In this document: positions 1 to 7,932 of the stretch, piece by piece
Numbering within the stretch: position 1 is the stretch's first letter
Layout of the letters: each line of letters opens with the position of its first letter
Assembly (NCBI GenBank): GCA_025363455.1
Contig: JANYDW010000016.1
Coordinates: 1 to 64,000 of the forward strand
Length of the DNA stretch: 64,000 bases
Direction of reading: 5' to 3'
Source of the DNA: Oleiharenicola sp.
GTDB taxonomy: Bacteria; Verrucomicrobiota; Verrucomicrobiia; Opitutales; Opitutaceae
Program-made: the position numbers and the translations under genes
The notes under the pieces: model-generated
What the model saw: only the letters and a program-made list of their open reading frames with translations
Databases searched by the model: none
Told to the model about the DNA's origin: nothing

Positions 1-61
1 ATGCCGCATGTCGGTGCCCGTCCTCCGACCGAAACCCGGGCGCGGTACGGCATAAAACGGG

Positions 62-265
62 ATGCGGCATAACGCCCGTTATACCGCATACGGCATAACG
101 GGTGATCCGGCACCTTCAGCGGCCGACGTGCAGGTGACCCGGCAACTCCGGGAAGCGGCTAGGACGGTGGACATCGAACTGCTGGACCACGTCATCATCG
201 GCCGGGCCGGGGCCGATCCCCGGGGTCGGGGATTCAGCTCATTCCGTGAGGCGGGCGTCCTGTAA
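62..265 (+). pseudogene. radC: RadC/JAB-domain protein, C-terminal remnant
   Basis: Translation TGDPAPSAADVQVTRQLREAARTVDIELLDHVIIG...FSSFREAGVL matches the RadC C-terminus; the HNHPSGDP metal motif is disrupted (HNARYTAYGITGDP). Confidence 0.7.
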
Positions 266-435
266 TGGGCTACAACAGCCAGCCGGGGCGGCGCGATGGC
301 CGGCTTCAACTCTGATCTGACCGAATTTGTCGAAAACGGCACGTAAATGGCCATGCACAGAAGCATCACACCTGTCATTTGTTTATTATAGCTCAGGATA
401 AACACTTATACATATTATTCCCGTTTCATCGGGCA

Positions 436-484
436 ATTTCGTTTGCAAGGTGATGCGTCTGACAGCATACCTTGCAAACGAAAT
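436..484. promoter_or_regulatory. 16-bp perfect inverted repeat overlapping the abiEi start (putative autoregulatory operator)
   Basis: ATTTCGTTTGCAAGGT (436-451) / ACCTTGCAAACGAAAT (469-484), with inner ATGC/GCAT pairing; the right arm reaches into the likely ATG at 483. Confidence 0.7.
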
Positions 485-1301
485 GAGCGACCCCGCAGAG
501 CCACGAAACCGTCAGACCAAAGCAGCCGCAGCATTTGTCGACGAACAGCTGAAAGTCGGTCGCGTCGGTTTTCCAATGTCACAGTTGCTAGAAGCGACCG
601 GTCTGACGCCGGAAGCGGCCAAGAGTCAGCTGCGCCGCCTTGCGCCTCGCGTAGCCCGGGTTTCGGTGGCGCATCCCTTCTTCCTGATCGTAACGCCCGA
701 AAACCAGTCGACCGGCGCCCCCCCGGTCGAGTGGTGGCTCGATGACTATTTCGCTTGGCTCAAACATCCTTACTATTTGGCCCTCCAATCCGCGGCGAGT
801 GCCCTCGGCTCCAGTCCCCAATCCATCCAAGTGACGCAGGTGATGACGGACACGGCCCGCCGGCCCATCGAACTCGGACGCTTGAAGATTATTTTCTTCG
901 TAAAGCGCCGCATCGGCCGCACGCCGACCCAACAACTGCTGAACGCCTTTGCGCCGACCCGCGTGAGCACGCCTGCCGCCACAGCCTTCGACCTCGTCCG
1001 CTATGCCCCGCGAATCGGCGGCATCGGCCGGGTGATCGAAACCCTCCGGCCACTCTTGTCCCAGATCCACGGGCCGGAGTTGCGAGAAGTGCTCGAATCC
1101 GAAAACGAAATCGCCACCGCCCAGCGCCTCGGCTTTGTCCTCGAAAAAACCGGGCAAACCAGGCTCGCCTCCCTCGTGGAAAAATGGCTGCCCGGCAAAC
1201 GGCCACTCACCCCGCTCGTTCCCGCGCCGGCCGGCCGGCCGGGGGCGCCCCTTGCGGCGCGCTGGCGTGTCGTCGACAACTCCGGAGAATTTAACCCGTG
1301 A
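483..1301 (+). CDS. abiEi: AbiEi-like antitoxin (type IV TA)
   Basis: ORF 450-1301, likely start ATG 483; N-terminal wHTH-like region, GTGA overlap with a downstream AbiEii-family nucleotidyltransferase. Confidence 0.7.
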   Translation: MSDPAEPRNRQTKAAAAFVDEQLKVGRVGFPMSQLLEATGLTPEAAKSQLRRLAPRVARVSVAHPFFLIVTPENQSTGAPPVEWWLDDYFAWLKHPYYLALQSAASALGSSPQSIQVTQVMTDTARRPIELGRLKIIFFVKRRIGRTPTQQLLNAFAPTRVSTPAATAFDLVRYAPRIGGIGRVIETLRPLLSQIHGPELREVLESENEIATAQRLGFVLEKTGQTRLASLVEKWLPGKRPLTPLVPAPAGRPGAPLAARWRVVDNSGEFNP

Positions 1302-2143
1302 ATCCACTGACCCGCCGCGACGTACTCGCCCATCAAGCCGTGGTTCCCTGGCCCAACCAGCGGCAGGTCGAACAGGACCTGCTGCTGTGCCGCGCCATGG
1401 CCGCACTGTTCAATGACAAGTTTCTCCTCAGCCAGATCGCGATGCGCGGCGGCACCCTGTTGCACAAGGTGCATCTCGCCCCGGCCTCCCGCTTCAGCGA
1501 GGATATCGACCTGGTCGTCTTCGGCGACCGGCCCGAGGGCCATATCGAGGCCGCGATCCGGCGGGTGCTGCGCGACCAGCTGGGTGAACCGACAGACAGC
1601 ATTTGGGACGACCTCAAGCTGGCGATCAGGAATTTCGCGAAGCCTTCGCGGGTGCTGCGCCTGACCTACGAGGTTCCGTCGGTGAGCGCAGCCGGCCCGA
1701 ACATGGTCATCGTGGTCGAGGCCAATGTGACCGAACGGAAGCCCCACCGCGAAATCGTACAAAACCCCTTTGAGTTTCCGTTCCAGGGGAGCCCGGTGCA
1801 GGCGGTGCTTAACGGCTACGACCTCCATGAAATGCTCGGCACCAAGATGCGCGCCCTGTTTCAACGCAAGCGCGGGCGCGATCTCTTCGACCTGTATTGG
1901 GCACTAATAGCCGACAATCCGAAGGTCGACCCGGCCCTCGTCATCGACTCCTTCCTGCACTACCTCAAGCAGGAGGGCGGCAGCGCCGCCCGCGCCGAAT
2001 TCATCGGGATTCTCGATTCGCATCTGGCCGACCCCGGCTTCTGTTCCGACATGGAGCAACTCCTGCGCGTCGGCTTATCCTATGATCCCCAGCAGGCCGG
2101 CGCATTCGTGAAAGAACGCCTCTTGGGACTGCTGCCGAAGTAA
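1298..2143 (+). CDS. abiEii: AbiEii/AbiGii-family nucleotidyltransferase toxin
   Basis: Motifs GGTLLHK...RFSEDIDLVVFG and KRGRDLFDLYWAL typical of AbiEii (DUF1814). Confidence 0.85.
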   Translation: MNPLTRRDVLAHQAVVPWPNQRQVEQDLLLCRAMAALFNDKFLLSQIAMRGGTLLHKVHLAPASRFSEDIDLVVFGDRPEGHIEAAIRRVLRDQLGEPTDSIWDDLKLAIRNFAKPSRVLRLTYEVPSVSAAGPNMVIVVEANVTERKPHREIVQNPFEFPFQGSPVQAVLNGYDLHEMLGTKMRALFQRKRGRDLFDLYWALIADNPKVDPALVIDSFLHYLKQEGGSAARAEFIGILDSHLADPGFCSDMEQLLRVGLSYDPQQAGAFVKERLLGLLPK

Positions 2144-2200
2144 GCGCGGGCTTTGACGCATTTGCGGTGGCACCACAAGGAGTCGTACACATTCAAGTAC

Positions 2201-2217
2201 GCGCCGGCGGCGCTTTT
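2201..2217 (+). terminator. Possible rho-independent terminator after abiEii
   Basis: GCGCCGGCGGCGCTTTT hairpin plus short T-run. Confidence 0.4.
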
Positions 2218-2245
2218 CCCATCAGCTTTTCGATCATTCTTCGCC

Positions 2246-3130
2246 TCAGCGCAGCTGCTGATCGAGCGTCCGCAACTTCGTCAAGGTGGAGGGGTTCACC
2301 GAGAGCCATGTGATCATGCCATAGGCGGTTTTCATAGCTTCCTCCTTGACGGGCAAATCTCGCTCGCTGCCGTCGAACACGCCCGTGAACCATTGCGACA
2401 TTACGGATGCGCTTTCTCTGATGTCCGGGGACGGCTTCACCGCTTCAGCCAAAGCCACGGCGGTGGCCGAACCAGCAACGGGCGTCGGCAACTTTTTCAC
2501 AAAGATGAACCCGTATTGGCGCAAAGCGGCCGAAACGACGAACCATGGCTCTTTGCCGTCGCGCCACACGACGAATGCGCAGGGATGAGTCAACGAGTCC
2601 TCGAATCTGCGCGCCGTGCTCTGCAGGGAGGTTCCCAACTCGTTCGCAGTCCTGCGCATGGCCGCCAAACCGAAGCCCGTGCGTTCAATCACGGCTCGAA
2701 AGCGCACCTCAGGCATGAGCACCCGTGAGGCGAAAAAATCGGCTTCGACTTCCACGTAGAGTTTCGCATTCGCCTTGTTGCAAAATGACGGATGGTGCGG
2801 GGCGACTCCGCTGCAAAGCGCCGCATGGTGCTCGGGAATCAGATAGTGAGCCAGTTCGTGGGCGAGGGTAAAGCGTGCGCGGCCTTCATGGCGCGGACCG
2901 CAACGCTGCACGTTGCAATAGACGTGGAAAGTTCCGTCCTCATGGTGGAGCATGCCATCAAAATGTGGCCCATAGTTGTCGTAGCTGATAGCCTCGAACT
3001 GGCCGGCGGCGGCCTTGATCTGCTCCGACTGCGGCAGCTGGCGCAGCGCCGACGGATGGCCCGCGGCGGCCATGGAGGCGGCGGTGGCGTTGGCCGTGGC
3101 GTGGACGGAACTGACAGGGGCGACGGGCAT
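2246..3130 (-). CDS. Chimera: FlgJ N-terminus fused in frame to ImmA/IrrE-family metallopeptidase
   Basis: Residues ~1-48 (ALRQLPQSEQIKAAAGQFEAI) resemble the FlgJ rod-binding start; the remainder has RARFTLAHELAHYLIPEH (HExxH) and EVEADFFASRVLMPE typical of ImmA/IrrE. Confidence 0.75.
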   Translation of the reverse strand: MPVAPVSSVHATANATAASMAAAGHPSALRQLPQSEQIKAAAGQFEAISYDNYGPHFDGMLHHEDGTFHVYCNVQRCGPRHEGRARFTLAHELAHYLIPEHHAALCSGVAPHHPSFCNKANAKLYVEVEADFFASRVLMPEVRFRAVIERTGFGLAAMRRTANELGTSLQSTARRFEDSLTHPCAFVVWRDGKEPWFVVSAALRQYGFIFVKKLPTPVAGSATAVALAEAVKPSPDIRESASVMSQWFTGVFDGSERDLPVKEEAMKTAYGMITWLSVNPSTLTKLRTLDQQLR

Positions 3131-3133
3131 GGG

Positions 3134-4315
3134 CTAGTTGATAATGAGCTCGGCCTGGAGGGCGCCGGAGCGTTTCAGGGACTGGAAGATCGCCATCATG
3201 TCCCGCGTGGAGACGCCGAGGGAGTTGAGGGCGGCGGCGAGCCGCTCGATGCTCGGGGGATCGTTGAGGATGGTGAAGCCGCCCTTGCCCTCGTTGACGG
3301 AGGTTTGCGTGCTGTTGACCGAGGTGGTCTGGCCGGAATTGTTGAAAGAGTTGGGCTGGCTGACACCCTGGTTGCTCGTCACCGTGATCGTGAGCGAGCC
3401 GTGGGCGATGGCCACCTGCGAAAGGCGAACCGTGGACGTGGCGACAATGGTGCCGGTGCGCTCGTTAATGACGATGCGCGCCAGGGTGTCCGGCTGGACT
3501 TCGACGGTGCCGAGATCGGCCAGGAAGGTGACGTCGTTGCCGCGGTATTCCGCGGGCAGGCTGACCTTGACCGTGGCGGCGTCGATCGCGTGGGCCGAAG
3601 CGGGGAACTTGGTGTTGATGGCATCGGCCATGCGGGCAGCCGAAGTGAAGTCGGGATTGCGCAGCAGGAGGCGCAGGTTGTTGTCGCGCACGAATTCCGC
3701 GACAATCTCACGCTCGACGATGGCGCCATTGCTGATGCTGCCGACCGTCGGGTGATTTTTCTGCACCGTGGCGCCACCGGCACCGCCGGAGCCCCCGATG
3801 AAACCGCCCACGGCGACGGGGCCTTGCGCGACGGCATAAACGCGGCCGTCGGCCCCGAGCAGGGGGGTCTGGAGAAGGACGGCGCCTTGCAGCGTCTTGG
3901 CGTCACCCATGGCGGCAATTGTGACGTCAATGCGCGCGCCGGGCTTGAGGAAGGGTCCGATGTCGGCTGTAATCATGACGGCGGCGACATTCTTGGCCTT
4001 GATGTCGGTGGGCGAGACCGTGAGGCCGTAGCGCTGGAGAATGTTGGACACGGCGTGGAGCGTGGACGCCGCGTTGCTGTCCCCGTCGCCCGCGAGGCCG
4101 ACCACGAGCCCGTAGCCGACCAGTTGATTGTCGCGTCCACCTTCGACGAGGGTGATGTCCTTCACGCGCATGGCGTGGAGCGAAGGGCTGAAGAGCTGAA
4201 GGGCGGAAAGACTGAGGAGGAAAAGGCAGCAGGAGCGAAAAGCTGAACGACGGAAAGAAGCCGACCACCAAGCGGTGAGGCGGAAAGTCGGGAAATTCTG
4301 CGTCCGTGCATTCAT
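3134..4315 (-). CDS. flgI: Flagellar P-ring protein FlgI
   Basis: MRVKDITLVEGGRDNQLVGYGLVVGLAGDGD and C-terminal PPSIERLAAALNSLGVSTRDMMAIFQSLKRSGALQAELIIN. Confidence 0.95.
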   Translation of the reverse strand: MNARTQNFPTFRLTAWWSASFRRSAFRSCCLFLLSLSALQLFSPSLHAMRVKDITLVEGGRDNQLVGYGLVVGLAGDGDSNAASTLHAVSNILQRYGLTVSPTDIKAKNVAAVMITADIGPFLKPGARIDVTIAAMGDAKTLQGAVLLQTPLLGADGRVYAVAQGPVAVGGFIGGSGGAGGATVQKNHPTVGSISNGAIVEREIVAEFVRDNNLRLLLRNPDFTSAARMADAINTKFPASAHAIDAATVKVSLPAEYRGNDVTFLADLGTVEVQPDTLARIVINERTGTIVATSTVRLSQVAIAHGSLTITVTSNQGVSQPNSFNNSGQTTSVNSTQTSVNEGKGGFTILNDPPSIERLAAALNSLGVSTRDMMAIFQSLKRSGALQAELIIN

Positions 4316-4342
4316 GTTCAGTTTTTCAGTTCTTCAGCTTTT

Positions 4343-4984
4343 TCAAAACGGCCGGAGCTTCTCGTAGAGCTTCGAAAGCCAGCCGCGCTTTTGAGCCTCG
4401 GTCAGGGTGCCATCGCTGACGAACTCCACCCGCGCTTCGGCAATGTTGGTGGACAAGATGGTATTGTCGGCGCTGATATCCGCCGGCCGCACCAGGCCGT
4501 GCAGGATGACATGCTGCGTCTCGCCCGAAAAGGTGACCATGCGGGCGCCCTCGATGACGAGGTTGCCGTTGGGCAGTACGTCGGTAACGAGCACGGCCGC
4601 GCGAGCCGTCAGGCTCTGGGAATTGTTGACCGAGCCGCCGCCTGAGAAATTGGACTTGCCCTTGGCGCTGCTGGCGGGGAGCTCGCCGTTATGAGTGAGC
4701 AAGCCGCTGGCGGCCTTGCTGAAGATGAACTGGCTGATGGCATCCTCGAGGCTGGACTCCCGGCTGGAGGATTTGGTCTGCGCGCTGGTGGCGTTGGCGG
4801 ATTCTGCCACTACGACCGTTAGAATATCTCCGGCGCGCGAGGCCTGGCGGTCAGCCGTCATGCCGCGCTCCACCCCGGTGCCAGTTGGCCACAACGAGCC
4901 CGCGCCCACGACCGGAGAGGTCGCGAGGAGCAGCGCGGCGAGGCCGGCGACAAGATTAGAAGCGGACCTGGACATGGTTTTCAT
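4343..4984 (-). CDS. flgH: Flagellar L-ring protein FlgH
   Basis: SLWPTG...DRQASRAGDILTVVVAESANAT, GNLVIEGARMVTFSGETQHVILHGLVRPADI; likely start at 4984. Confidence 0.93.
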   Translation of the reverse strand: MKTMSRSASNLVAGLAALLLATSPVVGAGSLWPTGTGVERGMTADRQASRAGDILTVVVAESANATSAQTKSSSRESSLEDAISQFIFSKAASGLLTHNGELPASSAKGKSNFSGGGSVNNSQSLTARAAVLVTDVLPNGNLVIEGARMVTFSGETQHVILHGLVRPADISADNTILSTNIAEARVEFVSDGTLTEAQKRGWLSKLYEKLRPF

Positions 4985-5759
4985 CAACGACGAAGGCGGT
5001 AAAATCCTTGCGGGATTCGATATTGCGGAGCGTGACAGCCTCACCCTGGGCACCGCTCTGGAGGGCGATCGCCTTCATGGTGATGGAGAGGTTGCCCTCG
5101 GCGGCGCTGACCTCGACCATATCGCCTTTGCGGACCAGCGGTCGGCGGGCGATATCGCGCCAGGTGATCACGCGGCCGGTGTTGACCCCGCGGGTGAAGA
5201 GAAAGGTCTGGTCGCCGGCGGTGGCGGGCAGCGCATCGCGCTCGCGGAAAAGATCCACCCGGCGGGACTCGAGCAACGCGGGATCGAAGACGGCGCCCGT
5301 GGTGACGGGCTGGCGGGTCACCCAGGCATCGCGCCACAGGGCGGCGCGCAGCGTCAGGGTCAACTCGCCGGCGGCAGCTCCATCCGCCACGAGGCGGCAG
5401 CGCACCATCATTGCAGAGGCAGCGACGGAGGGAAATTCGGTGATGACCATCTGCCAGTCGGTGGCGGTCAGCGCGGGGGGCGTCCAGGCGCGGAGCAACT
5501 CCAGCTGGAGTTCGCCCTCGAGGTTGAAGTGCGCGGTGAGCTCGCGGGTGAGTGCGGCCGCGCAGGCCTCCTGAGTGAGCGGGACCCGCGCTGCCGGGGT
5601 GGCGTCGGTGCTGGCAGCCGCGCGGGCGGAATGGCTGAAAAGCTGAAGGACCGAAAGGCTGAGAAAAAGGCTGAAAGAGCGAAAAGCTGAAGGGCGGAAG
5701 AAGGTAAGCCAGCAAGGAACAAGGCGGAAAGTCGGGAAGTTGTGGGTCCGTGGATTCAT
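4956..5759 (-). CDS. flgA: Flagellar P-ring assembly chaperone FlgA
   Basis: SAF-domain region GRVITWRDIARRPLVRKGDMVEVSAAEGNLSITMKAIALQSGAQGEAVTLRNIESRKDFTAFVVDENHVQVRF; position between flgG and flgH. Confidence 0.9.
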   Translation of the reverse strand: MNPRTHNFPTFRLVPCWLTFFRPSAFRSFSLFLSLSVLQLFSHSARAAASTDATPAARVPLTQEACAAALTRELTAHFNLEGELQLELLRAWTPPALTATDWQMVITEFPSVAASAMMVRCRLVADGAAAGELTLTLRAALWRDAWVTRQPVTTGAVFDPALLESRRVDLFRERDALPATAGDQTFLFTRGVNTGRVITWRDIARRPLVRKGDMVEVSAAEGNLSITMKAIALQSGAQGEAVTLRNIESRKDFTAFVVDENHVQVRF

Positions 5760-5800
5760 GTTCAGCTATTCAGTTCTTCAGCTTTTCAGCTTTTTTTGCC

Positions 5801-6583
5801 TCAGCGTTTCAGGTTGGCGACGTTCTGGAGCATTTCGTCGGAGGCCTGGATGGACTTGGAGTTCACCTCGTAGGCGCGCTGGGCGACGATTAGGTTCACC
5901 ATCTCTTCAACGATATTGACGTTGGAGGCCTCGACATAGCCCTGGATGGTGCGGCCGAAGCCTTGCTCGGCCGGGTTACCCGACTCGGGTGTGCCGGAGG
6001 CGGCGGTTTCCTCGTAGAGGTTGCCCCCGAGCGAGCGCAGTCCGGCGGGATTGGAAAAACGCGTCAGGTTGAGGCGGAAAGACTGGGTGCCGCTGGAGGT
6101 CTGCACGGTGACGGTGCCATCCTCGGCCACGGCGACCGAGCTGGCGCCGGCGGGGATCGGCTGGAAGCCGCTCAGGACCGGCAGGCCGTCGATCGTCACA
6201 ACCTGGCCCTGGGCATTGGTCTTGAAGGAACCGTCGCGGGTGTAGGCGAGTGTGCCGTCGGCGCGCTGGATCTCGAAGAAGCCATCGCCCTGGAGGGCGA
6301 TGTCGAGCTTCTCGCCGGTGTTGGTGAGCTGACCCTGGGTGAAGACCTTGGAGGTGGACGCGACGCGCGCGCCATTGCCGATCTCGATGCCGGTGGGAAC
6401 GATGTTGCCGCCGCCCGAGTCGGAGCCCGAGGCACGGGGCTTCTGGTAAAGCAGGTCTTGGAACTCGATCTTGCTGCGCTTGAATCCCGGGGTGTTCACG
6501 TTCGCCAGGTTGTTGGCGATCGTGTTGAGGTTGAGTTGCTGGGCCTCCATGCCGGTGGCGGCGGAGTAGAGCGATAGGTTCAT
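5801..6583 (-). CDS. flgG: Flagellar distal rod protein FlgG
   Basis: LYSAATGMEAQQLNLNTIANNLANVNTPGFKRSKIEFQDLLYQ ... EVNSKSIQASDEMLQNVANLKR. Confidence 0.96.
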   Translation of the reverse strand: MNLSLYSAATGMEAQQLNLNTIANNLANVNTPGFKRSKIEFQDLLYQKPRASGSDSGGGNIVPTGIEIGNGARVASTSKVFTQGQLTNTGEKLDIALQGDGFFEIQRADGTLAYTRDGSFKTNAQGQVVTIDGLPVLSGFQPIPAGASSVAVAEDGTVTVQTSSGTQSFRLNLTRFSNPAGLRSLGGNLYEETAASGTPESGNPAEQGFGRTIQGYVEASNVNIVEEMVNLIVAQRAYEVNSKSIQASDEMLQNVANLKR

Positions 6584-6802
6584 GCGCGGGAGGGGTTGAG
6601 GAAATTCATCCGCATCACGACTGGGGCCGGCCCGGCCCCATACCGGGCGCGGCCATGCAGTCGTGATTGCGGTTGTCTATATGGGGAAGTCATGTGGGAA
6701 AGGGCTGAAAGACGGAAAACTGAAGGGCTGAAGCGCAGATGTTCGGGGATGTCGTAGGTGTAGTCGTTCAGCTTTTCAGTCATTCGGTTCTTCAGTCATT
6801 TG

Positions 6803-7552
6803 TCAGCCTAGGGCCTCGAGGGCCTTCTGCATCTGCTGGTCGATGGTCGTGATCATCTTCTGGTTGGCCTCGTAGGCGCGGGAAATGATGACGAGGTCGA
6901 CCATCTCGCGGAGAGGCTGGACGTTGCTCTGTTCCAGATAACCCTGCATCAGGTCGGGCTGCTCGACCGGGGTCATGTTGGCGCCGTTGCCAGCGCTAAA
7001 CATGCCGCCCGCGGTGGGTATGAGCGCGGCGGTGTTGGCGAATTTCTGGATGGAAAGTTTGCCGAGGGACGTGCTGCCTTGGAAAAGAGTACCATCCTGG
7101 TTGACGTTGACGGTTCCGGCACCGGGCAGGAGTACAAAGGGGTCACCATTGGTATTCATGACCTCGAGGCCCCCGGAGGTCACCAGGGTGCGATCAGGCC
7201 GCAGCCGGAATTCACCGCTGCGGGTGTAGCCCATCGTGCCATCGGGCAACTTGATCTCGAAGAAGCCGTCGCCTTGGATGGCGATGTCGAGTTCGCGGCG
7301 GGTGGGCATGGTCTCGCCCGAAATATAGTTGATGCCCGCGGAAGTCTTGGGAAACACCGCCGGCGTGCCCGCATCATGGCCGAGCTTGGAATGACTGTCC
7401 GGATGGATTTCACCGGCCGTCTCCGTGCTGAACTCGATGGTCCGCTTCCGGAAACCGGTGGTCTGCGCCGAGGTGATATTCTGGGATACATTGTCCTGCC
7501 AGCGCTCCAGGGCGGCGAGCGATGCGGCACTTTGATAGAGGCCAATGTTCAT
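6803..7552 (-). CDS. flgF: Flagellar proximal rod protein FlgF
   Basis: Flagellar hook-basal body protein, shorter than FlgG; DIAIQGDGFFEIKLPDGTMGYTRSGEF...REMVDLVIISRAYEANQKMITTIDQQM. Confidence 0.9.
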   Translation of the reverse strand: MNIGLYQSAASLAALERWQDNVSQNITSAQTTGFRKRTIEFSTETAGEIHPDSHSKLGHDAGTPAVFPKTSAGINYISGETMPTRRELDIAIQGDGFFEIKLPDGTMGYTRSGEFRLRPDRTLVTSGGLEVMNTNGDPFVLLPGAGTVNVNQDGTLFQGSTSLGKLSIQKFANTAALIPTAGGMFSAGNGANMTPVEQPDLMQGYLEQSNVQPLREMVDLVIISRAYEANQKMITTIDQQMQKALEALG

Positions 7553-7566
7553 GTTGACCCCGGTTT

Positions 7567-7582
7567 AGCACCGCTGATGCCA
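7567..7582 (-). promoter_or_regulatory. Candidate sigma-54 promoter upstream of flgF
   Basis: Minus strand TGGCATCAGCGGTGCT: GG-N10-GC spacing, close to TGGCACG-N4-TTGCW; unusually close to the start codon. Confidence 0.4.
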
Positions 7583-7703
7583 ATCGATATTCGCCTCACT
7601 TTAACCACTTGTCTGCAGTGACTTAAATCTTTCTGAGTTTTCACTCCAGGAGGCCGCCCACCTCCCCTGCTCCACCCCGGCAATTCTTGCCCGCAATCGG
7701 ACC

Positions 7704-7922
7704 TCAGCTCCCGGCCGGATAAAGGCACTCGACCTCGACCTTCTCGCCGCAGGCGCAGGTGACGATGATGCGCATGACCTTGTCGCCCTGCTTCACGACC
7801 TCAACCGACGGACCCTCGGCGGCGGGACGGGCGGCTCCGGTCGGCGCCACTGCCTTGTGGACGTGGGGGGCGCGCAACGGGGCGGCATCAAGGGTACGCT
7901 TACCAGTTAGAAAGGGTTTCAT
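7704..7922 (-). CDS. Small conserved-looking protein in the flagellar cluster (VTCACGEKVEVECLYPA)
   Basis: 72-aa ORF in the flagellar gene block, same strand, just downstream of motB. Confidence 0.5.
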   Translation of the reverse strand: MKPFLTGKRTLDAAPLRAPHVHKAVAPTGAARPAAEGPSVEVVKQGDKVMRIIVTCACGEKVEVECLYPAGS

Positions 7923-7932
7923 GATGAAAGGG

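Noticed and set aside
588-1406. 272-aa minus ORF opposite abiEi
   Set aside because: Shadow ORF; no domain similarity recognised.
2792-4246. 484-aa + strand ORF opposite flgI
   Set aside because: Antisense shadow ORF in high-GC DNA; Gly/Asp/Val/Arg-rich, no recognisable domain; flgI is clear on the other strand.
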